From contig JAJPYN010000008.1 in NCBI GenBank assembly GCA_021204905.1, positions 186,001 to 250,000 on the forward strand: 64,000 bases of DNA. Direction: 5' to 3'. A program made the translations under genes and the position numbers. Source of the stretch: Prevotella sp. GTDB taxonomy: Bacteria > Bacteroidota > Bacteroidia > Bacteroidales > Bacteroidaceae. Position 1 is the first letter of the stretch. Each line of letters opens with the position of its first letter. Below the pieces are notes generated by a model, which worked only from the letters and a program-made list of their open reading frames with translations, was not told where the DNA came from and made no database searches. Below are positions 1 to 8,546 of this stretch, piece by piece.

Positions 1-280
1 TAAATAAGCCGTAAGAACAAATAATCCCAATGCCATCGAAGCCACAATTAAAGACAGACATTCCCAAAGAGTCCTCCAATATCTTTGTGTCATAATGATG
101 TTCCATACGAGAAGAGCCAAATAACAAGACATCCTCTTTCGCCCCATTTCCTATATAAACCCTTCGTCCGGTCTCACCCCTTGCATTCAGCGATAAAAAG
201 TCGCCAATAAAACCCACCGCCAAATCACAGGCCACTATAATCAAAGCGAATAATAAAATGCGAAATAAAAATCTTTTCAT
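1..280 (-). CDS. SGNH-like membrane-anchored protein, partner of MBOAT acyltransferase (partial)
   Basis: Only the first 93 codons are in the window; the rest lies beyond position 1. I translated it from the ATG at 280-278. It opens with a hydrophobic segment (about residues 3-25, FLFRILLFALIIVA) fitting a signal anchor. Near residue 52 it has VLLFGSSRMEHHYD, which resembles block I of SGNH-fold hydrolases and acyltransferase partners. Proteins of this type are commonly encoded next to MBOAT O-acyltransferases and take part in transferring acyl groups to extracytoplasmic glycans. The start lies 5 bases after the stop of the displaced MBOAT tail, which suggests co-transcription. The substrate cannot be told from this fragment. 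Confidence 0.6.
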   Translation of the reverse strand, partial: MKRFLFRILLFALIIVACDLAVGFIGDFLSLNARGETGRRVYIGNGAKEDVLLFGSSRMEHHYDTKILEDSLGMSVFNCGFDGIGIICSYGLF

Positions 281-285
281 AGGAG

Positions 286-573
286 TCAAAATCTCACATA
301 AATAAATTGACTGCTGTCAAGAACACCAGTCAGCATAATAATCACCACAAGGGCAACATAAGTAAGCCACCTAATCACGACGAGCCTACTGTTGATTAAT
401 GCGAAAGAAGGAACAAATTCCTGGCAAAATTCAGAGACAGACACGATGCCGATTGACATCAGCATATAAACCACGTTATCAACCCCTAACGGCACTAAAA
501 CCCTCATTTTGGCAAATATCAAAGAAGAAACACCTTTGAAAAAAGATAAGGACAAGAAATACAGCCGCCGCAA
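286..573 (-). pseudogene. Out-of-frame second MBOAT C-terminal tail
   Basis: This 95-codon open frame overlaps the 3' end of the MBOAT gene in another frame. Its product ends ...TGVLDSSQFIYVRF, which is the typical end of Bacteroidota AlgI-like MBOAT proteins (usually ...GGQFIYFQF). Its first half (SSLIFAKM, VVYMLMSIG) resembles the last two membrane helices of that family. Removing one T from the T6 run at about 541-546 would join it in frame to the upstream MBOAT frame. However, the upstream frame already carries its own penultimate helices, so this looks like an extra tail acquired by recombination as well as a frameshift. I do not expect independent translation. Confidence 0.5.
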
Positions 574-1939
574 ACACTATCCATTTCACGGTACGATGTC
601 TGTTTTCCATCATAGCTACTATCATATCATAGCGATTTTCCAAAAATTTGGAAAGGGCAACCAAAAACACCAATCCTAACAATAAAGACAGAATAAACAA
701 GTACAGCGATATAGCGTTGTGAGGCAGCACAAATATTCGAGAGATAAACCCCCACCAACAAGATATTGACGAAGCCCTGAAAATAGTCCACAGAAAACTT
801 ATCAGAATGAACGTTACTATTATTCTCGGCAACCTGACCCACATACACTTACTTTCACACTTTTGTAAACCTAATGCCTTTTCAATAACTTGGAACACAC
901 CGTGGAGCACACCCCAGACAATAAACGTCCAATTGGCGCCATGCCATATACCACTCACCAAAAAAGTTATGAGGATATTGAAATAGTTGCGAGCCTTGCA
1001 GCAACGACTTCCACCCAGAGGAATATAGATATAGTCTTTCAACCAACTCGACAGAGAAATGTGCCAACGGTGCCAGAAATCCGTTATGGAAACAGATAAA
1101 TACGGACGGTTGAAGTTGTTGACCAACTCAATCCCCATCAATTTACCGGTTCCGACGGCCATCAGCGAATAACCCGCAAAGTCGCCGTAGATTTGGAATG
1201 AATAGAAAAAGGCAGCAAAAAGGCAAGACAACGAAGAACTATTTTGCCAATTATTGAAAACCATATCCACATACAGACCGAGTCTGTCAGCCATAACGAC
1301 TTTCAGGAACATCCCCCAAAGCAGAAGTCTCATTCCCGATACCGCCTGAGAGTAGTCAAACTGTCTGTCTGCTTTTATCTGTGGGAGCAGGTCTTTCGCC
1401 TTGCTTATAGGACCAGATAAAATCTGAGGGAAGAAAGACACGAACAGCATGTAATCCCACCAGTTTTTCTCTGCCACAATCCGCTTGTAGTAAACATCAA
1501 ACAGATAGCCTAACGCCTGAAAGGAAAAGAACGAGATGCCGATGGGGATAGCCCAGTTGAGGCCAGGCAAACCAGTCGCTATGCCAAGCGAAGCCAACAA
1601 GCCACCGACGGTATCATTTATAAAATTGTAATATTTGAAAGCAATGAGAGGTATCAGCGTGATAACGGCACAAATAGAAATCAGGAATTTTCGCTTGGCA
1701 TAGGCTTCATTCCTGCTGATAACCAAAGCAGACAAATAAGTTACTGCCGTAATGCCCAGTAGGATAAGGGCGTATGCAGGTTTCCACTGCATATAAAGGC
1801 CGTAAGAAACGATTATGAGAGCGAAATTTGTAACCTTATGTCTTGTCCTGCTTTTTACCCGCGGGATATTCGCCAAGACATAATATACGATGAATATCAG
1901 AGGAAACAGCCATAGAAATTGAAAGGAATTGAAAACCAT
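479..1939 (-). CDS. MBOAT family O-acyltransferase (AlgI/DltB-like), C-terminus altered
   Basis: An integral inner-membrane protein of 486 residues that would move acyl groups, usually acetyl, across the membrane for O-acylation of a surface glycan. It begins MVFNSFQFLWLFPLIF, a standard start for this family. Family motifs are present: VSFFPQILSGPISK near residue 170, DFWHRWHISLSSWLKDYIYIPLGG near 290, and SGIWHGANW near 335, which contains the catalytic histidine. About ten hydrophobic helices are visible. The last 19 residues (QRCFFFDICQNEG...) are polar and unlike the family, and the usual FIYFQF end is found in another frame downstream at 286-573. The frame is probably disrupted by a T homopolymer or by recombination. 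The SGNH-like gene follows in the same direction. Confidence 0.85.
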   Translation of the reverse strand: MVFNSFQFLWLFPLIFIVYYVLANIPRVKSRTRHKVTNFALIIVSYGLYMQWKPAYALILLGITAVTYLSALVISRNEAYAKRKFLISICAVITLIPLIAFKYYNFINDTVGGLLASLGIATGLPGLNWAIPIGISFFSFQALGYLFDVYYKRIVAEKNWWDYMLFVSFFPQILSGPISKAKDLLPQIKADRQFDYSQAVSGMRLLLWGMFLKVVMADRLGLYVDMVFNNWQNSSSLSCLFAAFFYSFQIYGDFAGYSLMAVGTGKLMGIELVNNFNRPYLSVSITDFWHRWHISLSSWLKDYIYIPLGGSRCCKARNYFNILITFLVSGIWHGANWTFIVWGVLHGVFQVIEKALGLQKCESKCMWVRLPRIIVTFILISFLWTIFRASSISCWWGFISRIFVLPHNAISLYLFILSLLLGLVFLVALSKFLENRYDMIVAMMENRHRTVKWIVFAAAVFLVLIFFQRCFFFDICQNEGFSAVRG

Positions 1940-2039
1940 AATTTCAGTCTATATCAAAATCTGCCTTTCCTCCTCGAAAGTTACAAAATCGCCCTCATTC
2001 TGCCTCGCGCGAGGCGTTATTCCACTCGGAACGGCGGGG
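1940..2039. other. Intergenic gap with a perfect 14-bp palindrome
   Basis: The gap between the galactanase end and the MBOAT start holds GCCTCGCGCGAGGC at 2002-2015, a perfect GC-rich palindrome with no room for a normal loop. It lies 25 bases after the galactanase stop. It could be a transcript-end hairpin or a protein site. No clear T run follows it on the minus strand, so I do not call it a terminator. Confidence 0.3.
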
Positions 2040-3290
2040 CTATTTGGTTATCATCTTCTTCCCATTGGAGATGGTGATGCCGGTCTTTGCAGGGCTGCTG
2101 AGGTGCTGGCCGGCGAGGTTGTAATAGGCTTTGGGCGCGGAGGTGTTTGCTGTCGGGAGGCTTATGCCCGTGTCGGTGTCGGTGAGGAAGTCTTTGATGA
2201 CGTAGAACGCCGAGGTGGGTTTACCCGTGTACGGGTCGATGAGGGGCGCGTTGTACCAGCCTTGGAGGTTCGACACGTAGGGGTTGTATTCCGGGAGCCA
2301 CCAGAAGAAGCCCGTTACCTGCTCGTAGCCGTTGAGCAAGGTGATGAGGTCGGAGGTGAAATTTTTCTGCCCCGCGTCGGAATAGGGATAGGTGGCGGTG
2401 TAATCGTAGGTGGTGTCGTCCATCCCCCAATAAAGCGGGTAGCCCGCCTCGACAATCATTATCTCTTTGTTGAAGGTTTTCAGCTTGTCGAGGGTGGCTG
2501 TGAGGTTGTCGAAACTGCCGTGATAATACGAGTAATAGCTCAGTCCGATGATGTCGTAATCGATGCCGTACGAGTCCATCAGGCTGTAGAAAGTGTTTGC
2601 GACATCGGGTTGCGCCACGCGCTCGGTGTGAATGACAATCTTCGCCTCGGGCAGCACTTCGCGGCAGGCCTTACCCGCATTTTTGAGAAGGTTTGCGAAG
2701 CGTTCCCACTTGGCCGCGTCGCTTGACGCCGTCGAAGGGTAAATCTTGTAGGTGGTTTTGCCGTATGCGCCCCACAGCATGCCGTAGCTTATCTCGTTGC
2801 CGGTCTGGATGATGTCGGGCGCGGCGCCGGCCTTGACGAGCTGCTCCAACGCGTCTTTGGTGTAATCGTAGATCTGCGTGCAGAGGTCGTCGTCGGAGAG
2901 GCTCTCCCAGTCCTTCGGCGTCCATTGCTTGGCGGGGTCGGCCCACGTGTCGGAATAGTGGAAGTCGAGCAGGAAGGTCATGCCGGCGTCCTTCACGCGC
3001 TTGCCGAGCGCCTTAATCATCTCCAGATCTTGGCACGCGTTGGCGTCCTTGTCTGACTGCGTGTAGTTGTCGGGGTTGACGAAGAGGCGCAAGCGGATGG
3101 TGTTCCAACCATTGTCGGCGCAGAACGGGATGAAGTCGGAAATGGTGTTGCCGTCGGCGTCGACATAAACCGAACCGGCAGCCTCGTAGATAGGCAACTG
3201 CGAGAGGTCGCCGCCGGCATATTTCTGCGCCTTGCCGTTGAGCGTGAAGGCCAATAGCAACAGGGCGGGAAGGATGATTTTAGCGTTCAT
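2040..3290 (-). CDS. Secreted arabinogalactan endo-beta-1,4-galactanase (GH53)
   Basis: A 416-residue exported glycoside hydrolase that cleaves beta-1,4-galactan side chains of pectin. Residues 1-22 are a signal peptide ending NGKAQ. The GH53 fold is clear: GWNTIRLRLFVNP (61-73), LLDFHYSDTWADPAKQ (107-122), the acid/base glutamate in TGNEISYG (E166), and the nucleophile in IVEAGYP (E281). The ATG at 3290 is preferred over a TTG two codons upstream. The last 42 residues form a separate small module (YYNLAGQHL then GKKMITK) like C-terminal modules of Prevotella secreted proteins, possibly a sorting or anchoring domain. The upstream alpha-amylase stops only 9 bases before this start, so the two form one operon. 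Confidence 0.93.
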   Translation of the reverse strand: MNAKIILPALLLLAFTLNGKAQKYAGGDLSQLPIYEAAGSVYVDADGNTISDFIPFCADNGWNTIRLRLFVNPDNYTQSDKDANACQDLEMIKALGKRVKDAGMTFLLDFHYSDTWADPAKQWTPKDWESLSDDDLCTQIYDYTKDALEQLVKAGAAPDIIQTGNEISYGMLWGAYGKTTYKIYPSTASSDAAKWERFANLLKNAGKACREVLPEAKIVIHTERVAQPDVANTFYSLMDSYGIDYDIIGLSYYSYYHGSFDNLTATLDKLKTFNKEIMIVEAGYPLYWGMDDTTYDYTATYPYSDAGQKNFTSDLITLLNGYEQVTGFFWWLPEYNPYVSNLQGWYNAPLIDPYTGKPTSAFYVIKDFLTDTDTGISLPTANTSAPKAYYNLAGQHLSSPAKTGITISNGKKMITK

Positions 3291-3299
3291 AAACAAGAG

Positions 3300-5372
3300 C
3301 TATTTAACGATGATTTTCTTGCCTTCCTTAACGTAAACGCCTTTGGGCAAAGCATTAACATCCGCAGCCTTCACCTTACGGCCGTCGAGCGTGTAAATGC
3401 CTGTGTTTGAAGTTGTTACCGTCGAAGAGGCAATTGCTTCGATGCCGAGCGATGTTGAAGATGTGATGTCTTCCACCATGTATCTCACGTTCGGCTCTTG
3501 CCCTTGTTTCGACGACGAGATCTTGAAGCATTTCGATTCGGTCACGCCCATTACGTCTACTGTCTGCGGCGAGCCGCCGCCCACGCTGAACACGAACGAG
3601 ACATAGTCCGAGCGGCTGGTCATCGTGTAGGTTTGGTAGAAATAAGTAACGTCGTCGACCACCGCCGTGGAGGTTACCTTATCGCCGGGCCAGTTATCGT
3701 TTGCCGAGGCGTGCAGGCCGGTGTCGTCGTTCCATGTCCAGAAGTTTATCGACGGCGAGTCGGCGGTGGAATACGCTTCTGACCAGCTGCTGTCGGCATC
3801 GTCGGCATTGACGTAAACGGTGATGTCGTAAGGCACGAACTCGTCGATGACGGTGTAGTCGCGCGTGATAATATTGCTCACCGTTGTGCCGTTAAGCAAG
3901 CCGGCCTTGAGCGTGCAGTTGCTGCTGATGGTGATGGCGGTGCTTGCATCGAGCTGCGTGCCGTTAGTGCTTGACGGGTCGGTGCCGTCGAGGGTGTACA
4001 CGATTTTCGTGCCGCTTGTGGCGCTGACGAGCGAGAGGAGCACGTCGAACGAACCTTCATATTCGCCGCTGGCCTTGTCGGCCCACACCATCTCGCACGA
4101 GTTCGGCATGTAATAGGCGTAATGATAGCCCGAGGCCACCTGCGTGTAATTGTTGTACGACGAGGTCGACGGGCTGCCCACCGCGAGGCGCAGGGTGCCG
4201 TTATCGCCCGTTACGTCGACGATGTAATAATTTGCGCTCGAGGCATATTTCGAATACGACGACGTGTTCGTGATGCCCATCGCCTTGCGGATGTCGATCA
4301 TGTTTTTAATCTCTTGCTTGTAGGCAATCCAGTGCTTTAAGAAGACGCAGGGCGTGCCGGGCATGGAGAGCAGATAGGCGTTCAGCGCGAGGGTGTCGGC
4401 GTTAAGCGGGTCTTGGTTGTCGCCGGAGCGCTTTTCGGTGTCGTGGTTCTCGAGGAATGTTACGGCGTACTGGCGGTAGTCGGCATCGGTTATGCCGCTC
4501 GTGTTGCCGAGGTTGCTCCAGTTGCTGTTGTTCACAACGTCGCGCGCGGTGTAGCGGAAGGCGAAGTCGAAGGCCGCGCTGCGTTTGCTTGTTGCGTCAA
4601 TCCAATTCTTCACCGTGGCCGCATTACCGTCCCAATATTCGCCTACCGAAAATTCGATGCCGGCATAATCGTTGTAATCGCCGATGTGCGAACCGTTGAA
4701 ACCCTTGGCCATATCGTAGCGGAAGCCCGTGTAACCGAGGTCGTCTTTGAGGTACTTCACATACGCCTTGACGATGGTCTGCACGTTCGAGCTCTGGTGG
4801 TCAAGGTCGCGGCAGCCCGACCAGTCCTCGCCCTCGTCGTTGTTCGAGCTGAGCTGCACGCCTTCAATGGCAGCCTCCGTTGCCGCCGCGCCGCCGTCGT
4901 CGTTAGCGCAGATGTCGGTAGAAAGGAACTGGTAGGTGGTGCCGTTATAGGTCTCTGCGGGGAAGCTGAACCATCCGTCGGTGTTATGATGGTTTACCAC
5001 GACGTCAGCCACAGTGCCGAGCCCTTTGTTTTTAAAGGTCGAAATCATACTTCTCAGCTCCGACTCGGTGCCGAACGACGAGTTTTGGTCCCAATAATAA
5101 TAGGGCATGTAACCCATATTGTTGTAGTCCGTGTTCGCGTTTCCGCTTTGCGGCACCCATATCAGCGAGAAGTATGCGGCGAGCTCGTCGGCTTGCGACT
5201 CGAGCTTTGTCCATTGCGTCTCCATGTAGGAATCCCAATAAAAGCCTTGCAGCATCACGCCGCCATAGTTGCTGGGCCAATGACTGTCGGCACGTGCGGC
5301 GGACGTTGAAAGCGCGAGTATTGCCACGGCGAGCAACAGCCTCTTCGCGGCGGGGGTTTGGATTGTTTTCAT
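3300..5372 (-). CDS. Secreted multidomain alpha-amylase (GH13) with C-terminal tail
   Basis: A 690-residue exported alpha-amylase that cuts internal alpha-1,4 bonds of starch. The signal peptide is about residues 1-28. The GH13 regions are complete: DVVVNHHN (123-130), GFRYDMAKG with nucleophile D220, VGEYW with acid/base E245, and FLENHD with D311. After the catalytic domain there is a chitobiase-like Ig module (YTLDGTDPSSTNG, about 455-510), then a probable starch-binding module rich in Trp (about 520-620), and a final tail (IYTLDGRKVKA, ending GKKIIVK, about 660-690) matching the tail of the galactanase. It heads a two-gene operon. No surface amylase lies in the sus locus 40 kb away, so this enzyme may be the extracellular one. 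Confidence 0.93.
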   Translation of the reverse strand: MKTIQTPAAKRLLLAVAILALSTSAARADSHWPSNYGGVMLQGFYWDSYMETQWTKLESQADELAAYFSLIWVPQSGNANTDYNNMGYMPYYYWDQNSSFGTESELRSMISTFKNKGLGTVADVVVNHHNTDGWFSFPAETYNGTTYQFLSTDICANDDGGAAATEAAIEGVQLSSNNDEGEDWSGCRDLDHQSSNVQTIVKAYVKYLKDDLGYTGFRYDMAKGFNGSHIGDYNDYAGIEFSVGEYWDGNAATVKNWIDATSKRSAAFDFAFRYTARDVVNNSNWSNLGNTSGITDADYRQYAVTFLENHDTEKRSGDNQDPLNADTLALNAYLLSMPGTPCVFLKHWIAYKQEIKNMIDIRKAMGITNTSSYSKYASSANYYIVDVTGDNGTLRLAVGSPSTSSYNNYTQVASGYHYAYYMPNSCEMVWADKASGEYEGSFDVLLSLVSATSGTKIVYTLDGTDPSSTNGTQLDASTAITISSNCTLKAGLLNGTTVSNIITRDYTVIDEFVPYDITVYVNADDADSSWSEAYSTADSPSINFWTWNDDTGLHASANDNWPGDKVTSTAVVDDVTYFYQTYTMTSRSDYVSFVFSVGGGSPQTVDVMGVTESKCFKISSSKQGQEPNVRYMVEDITSSTSLGIEAIASSTVTTSNTGIYTLDGRKVKAADVNALPKGVYVKEGKKIIVK

Positions 5373-5423
5373 AAGGTGTGATGTTAGTTATTAATTTGCT
5401 TCGTTGATAAAATTTTCGTTTGG

Positions 5424-5431
5424 CAAATATA
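5424..5431 (-). promoter_or_regulatory. Probable -7 box of the amylase-galactanase operon
   Basis: TATATTTG on the minus strand matches the Bacteroidota -7 consensus TAnnTTTG and lies about 50 bases before the amylase ATG. No good TTTG is seen at the -33 position. Confidence 0.45.
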
Positions 5432-5493
5432 ACCAAACTTTTCAGACTATCGCCCTTTTGCCGAAATAAAAACGCGGCAAATGCGGGTTAGGC

Positions 5494-5540
5494 ACGAAAA
5501 AAAGCGGAGGGAGAATTGCAGCATCCCGCCCCCGCTTTGC
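5494..5540 (-). terminator. Rho-independent terminator after tsf
   Basis: On the minus strand the arms AAAGCGG and CCGCTTT close a stem with an inner GGGA/TCCC pairing, followed directly by TTTTTTT. It lies about 60 bases after the tsf stop and ends the rplM-rpsI-rpsB-tsf operon. Confidence 0.8.
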
Positions 5541-5600
5541 AAAATGAAAAGTTCTTGTTCTTTTTTTTAATGAAAGGTTCAGATCTCTTTGCGAGAAAGG

Positions 5601-6593
5601 TTAGTCGGCCTTCAAGGAGAAACGCTTGAAGCACGTTACTGTCAGCTCCTTGTCGGCATCGTGGAGGTAGTCGGTAACGCTCTTGCTCGAATCTTGGATG
5701 AACTCCTGATTAAGCAGACACGACTCCTTAAAGAACTTATTGAGGCGTCCCTTCGCGATATTCTGTATCATCTGCTCGGGCAGGTTGGCGCTTTTCTCCG
5801 CCGACACCTTCGCGATAATCTCCTTTGCGCGAGCCACATCCTCGGCTGTGATCCACCCTTTGGCGCAGTTAGACTCCATGTGGTCTTCGCTGTCGACGTG
5901 CGCGGGGTTGATGCCGGCTTTCTTCAATGCCGCCTCCACCGCTTTCTGCACTTGCTCCTGCTTCGTCTTCTCCACAGCAACCTTTATCTCCTCGTCTACC
6001 ACAGTCTGCGGCACATCGTCGGCTTTGAGCGCGATAGGCTTCATTGCCGCCACCTGCATTGCTACGGCGTGTCCCTGCTCTGCGGCGGGTTTGTTGGTCT
6101 GAACCATAGTGCAGAGGATGTTCTTGTTCATGTGGTTGTAGATTTCCACGTTGTTTCCCTCGATGTAATTGTAGCCGTCGAGCTCCATCTTCTCACCTGA
6201 GATGCCGGAGCGGTGCTGTACAGCCGTCGCTGCATCGTCGCCTGAAGCCAGCTTGAGCGCCTTTACCTCGTCTAAAGACTTACAACGTGCGGCGATTGCG
6301 GCGTCGAGTATCTCGCTCACAAGTGCGATGAAATCCTTTCCGTTAGCAACAAAGTCGGTCTCGCACTTCACCGCCACCATAGCAGCAAAGCCGTCGGTCT
6401 TCTTCACGAGCACACAACCGTTAGAGGTCTCGCGGTCGGAACGCTTAGCTGCAATCGCCAAGCCACGCTCGCGGAGCAACTCTTTCGCCTTGTCCATATC
6501 GCCCTCAGCCTCAGTGAGAGCATTCTTGACATCCGCCAACCCGGCACCTGTGAGGGCGCGAAGCTTCTTGATGTCTTCCATTGAAACTGCCAT
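5601..6593 (-). CDS. tsf: Translation elongation factor Ts
   Basis: EF-Ts, 330 residues, the cytoplasmic factor that exchanges GDP for GTP on EF-Tu. The N-terminal UBA-like domain (MEDIKKLRALTGAGLADVKNAL) is followed by AAKRSDRETSNGCV and the diagnostic CETDFVANGKDF (about 76-87) that contacts EF-Tu. The length is at the long end for the family but normal for Prevotella-like species. It starts 42 bases after rpsB ends, in the conserved rpsB-tsf pair, and is followed by a strong terminator. Confidence 0.98.
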   Translation of the reverse strand: MAVSMEDIKKLRALTGAGLADVKNALTEAEGDMDKAKELLRERGLAIAAKRSDRETSNGCVLVKKTDGFAAMVAVKCETDFVANGKDFIALVSEILDAAIAARCKSLDEVKALKLASGDDAATAVQHRSGISGEKMELDGYNYIEGNNVEIYNHMNKNILCTMVQTNKPAAEQGHAVAMQVAAMKPIALKADDVPQTVVDEEIKVAVEKTKQEQVQKAVEAALKKAGINPAHVDSEDHMESNCAKGWITAEDVARAKEIIAKVSAEKSANLPEQMIQNIAKGRLNKFFKESCLLNQEFIQDSSKSVTDYLHDADKELTVTCFKRFSLKAD

Positions 6594-6635
6594 ATTCGTT
6601 TTCTCTTTTTTACTTTTCGATTAATGTAAATATAC

Positions 6636-7514
6636 TTATTCCTCTGCCGCGGGCTCGGTTTGGGCAGCCTCTGCCGCTACTGCCTCCGGCTCCGGAGCCG
6701 CCTCCACAGCTGCTGTCTCGTTAGCGGGAGCCGTCTCGTTCTTACGTGCTCTGCGTTGGCGACGCGGTTTCTCCTCCGCTTCAGCCTCTGCCTGCTCCTG
6801 CGCCGCCTTCTCGTCAGCCTTCTCCGCCTTACGCTCTGCCAGACCCTCGGCTATTGCCTGACAGCATGCAGTGAGGATTACGTCGATGGCATCCTTTGCA
6901 TCGTCGTTAGCCGGGATTACGAAATCAATGTCGTTCGGGTTGGAATTGGTGTCGACAATAGCAAACACGGGTATGCCGAGCTTGTTCGCCTCGCGCACCG
7001 CAATATTCTCTTTCAGCACATCCACGACAAACAATGCCGAGGGCAGACGTGTCAAATCGACGATAGAACCGAGGTTTTTCTCCAGCTTCGCCCTCTGACG
7101 GGTGATCTGCAGAAGTTCGCGCTTGTTGAGGTTGGCGAAAGTTCCGTCGGTCGTCATCTTATCGATTGTCGACATCTTCTTTATTGTCCTGCGTATCGTG
7201 GGGAAATTTGTGAGGGTGCCTCCAGCCCAGCGCTCGTTGACGTAAGGCATACCGACGCTCGTCGCTTTCTCCGCAATGACATCCTTCGCCTGCTTCTTTG
7301 TTGAGACGAAAAGTATCTTCTTGCCCGACTTGGCAATCTGTTTCAAGGCGCTTGCCGCCTCGTCTATCTTTACCACAGTCTTGTTGAGGTCGATGATGTG
7401 GATACCGTTGCGCTCCATAAAGATATACGGAGCCATCGCGGGGTTCCACTTACGGCTGAGATGACCGAAGTGCGCGCCCGCTTCGAGTAGTTGTTCGAAA
7501 TTTGTTCTTGACAT
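6636..7514 (-). CDS. rpsB: 30S ribosomal protein S2
   Basis: Ribosomal protein S2, 292 residues. The family core is intact: FEQLLEAGAHFGHLSRKWNPAMAPYIF at the start, then FVSTKKQAKDVIAEKA and ERWAGGTLTNFPTI. The core ends near residue 232 (EGLAERKAEK). About 60 more residues form a low-complexity Ala/Glu/Lys tail with an RRQRRARK patch, longer than the E. coli protein but common in Bacteroidota. The 171-base gap in front of it contains a candidate structured leader. Confidence 0.98.
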   Translation of the reverse strand: MSRTNFEQLLEAGAHFGHLSRKWNPAMAPYIFMERNGIHIIDLNKTVVKIDEAASALKQIAKSGKKILFVSTKKQAKDVIAEKATSVGMPYVNERWAGGTLTNFPTIRRTIKKMSTIDKMTTDGTFANLNKRELLQITRQRAKLEKNLGSIVDLTRLPSALFVVDVLKENIAVREANKLGIPVFAIVDTNSNPNDIDFVIPANDDAKDAIDVILTACCQAIAEGLAERKAEKADEKAAQEQAEAEAEEKPRRQRRARKNETAPANETAAVEAAPEPEAVAAEAAQTEPAAEE

Positions 7515-7685
7515 TTTTAATTGGTTTTGTTGTTTACTTTCTTTTTAATTCTCCGCCCCGCAGACAGCGTTTACGCGCCTGCGCGACGTGCTTAGAACCA
7601 GCCTGTGAGTAGCCTTGCACTTCCGTGCGACAGGATCTCACCGGCTTAGATGCTAAACATGCATATCCCCGAGAGACAAGCAGGA
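7515..7685 (-). ncRNA. Candidate structured leader between rpsI and rpsB
   Basis: This 171-base gap is long for an internal operon junction. On the minus strand an extended hairpin spans 7641-7605: outer GTGAG/CTCAC, inner CCT/AGG, and a terminal GCAC-GGAA-GTGC with a GNRA-type GGAA tetraloop. GC-rich complementary stretches follow nearer rpsB. Ribosomal protein genes are often controlled by their product binding such a leader; here S2 would be the candidate ligand. This is inference from folding by eye. Confidence 0.4.
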
Positions 7686-8072
7686 TTAACGTTTCGAGAA
7701 CTGGAAACGCTTGCGTGCCTTCGGCTGACCGGGCTTCTTGCGCTCCACAGCACGCGGGTCGCGCGTGAGGAACCCCTGGTCTTTCAGCGCCTTCTTGTCT
7801 TCGGCATTGACCTTAACCAAGGCTCTCGCGATAGCCATACGCAGTGCTTGGCTCTGACCTGTGAAGCCGCCGCCGTCGAGATTAGCCTTTATGTCATACT
7901 TGCCCTCCACTCCGAGCGTCTGCAGCGGTTGCTTGACGACATACTGAAGGATAGCCGACGGGAAATATTTGGTCAGGTCGACCTTGTTGATGGTTATCTT
8001 GCCCGTGCCTTCGGACATATATATGCGCGCTACGGCACTCTTGCGACGACCTATTGCATTTATATATTCCAT
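7686..8072 (-). CDS. rpsI: 30S ribosomal protein S9
   Basis: Ribosomal protein S9, 128 residues, the usual length. It starts MEYINAIGRRKSAVARIYM and ends with the basic tail RKKPGQPKARKRFQFSKR that reaches the decoding centre. GGGFTGQSQALRMAIARAL is also typical. It follows rplM after 12 bases, the near-universal L13-S9 pair, and so shares its promoter and any leader control. Confidence 0.98.
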   Translation of the reverse strand: MEYINAIGRRKSAVARIYMSEGTGKITINKVDLTKYFPSAILQYVVKQPLQTLGVEGKYDIKANLDGGGFTGQSQALRMAIARALVKVNAEDKKALKDQGFLTRDPRAVERKKPGQPKARKRFQFSKR

Positions 8073-8084
8073 ATCTTTACGCTT

Positions 8085-8546
8085 TTATTTTAACAGATTA
8101 ATATCAATTGCTTTCGGTTTCTGCGCTTCGTGAGCATGCTCCGTACCGTCATAAATATAAAGATGCGTGAGCAACTTTCTGCCGAGCCGGCCTTTGGGCA
8201 ACATACCCTTCACCGCATGACGGAGAATCTTGTCGCTGCCGTTCGTCTTGGCACGCAGCCGCGCGGGGTTGATGAAACGCTGGCCTCCGGGATAGCCCGT
8301 GTAACTGATATACTGCTTGTCGGTTTCCTTCTTACCGGTGAAAACCACCTTGTCGGCATTGATAATAATCACATAGTCGCCACAGTCGATGTGGGGGGTG
8401 TAAGTCGGCTTGTACTTTCCGCGGATAAGCTTTGCCACCTTCGAGGCAAGCCGGCCGACCACCTGGTCTGTCGCATCCACCACAAGCCACTCTTTTTTTA
8501 CATCTTCCTTACGCAGGGAAAATGTCTTGTAACTTAAAGTGTTCAT
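8085..8546 (-). CDS. rplM: 50S ribosomal protein L13
   Basis: Ribosomal protein L13, 153 residues. I choose the ATG at 8546 (MNTLSYKTFSLRKEDVKKEWLVVDATDQ), which matches the family start; an open frame eight codons longer uses a non-family extension. Typical blocks are GRLASKVAKLIRGK, TPHIDCGDYVIIINA and AVKGMLPKGRLGRKLL. It is the first gene of the ribosomal operon and has a leader of about 380 bases containing direct repeats and hairpins. Confidence 0.97.
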   Translation of the reverse strand: MNTLSYKTFSLRKEDVKKEWLVVDATDQVVGRLASKVAKLIRGKYKPTYTPHIDCGDYVIIINADKVVFTGKKETDKQYISYTGYPGGQRFINPARLRAKTNGSDKILRHAVKGMLPKGRLGRKLLTHLYIYDGTEHAHEAQKPKAIDINLLK

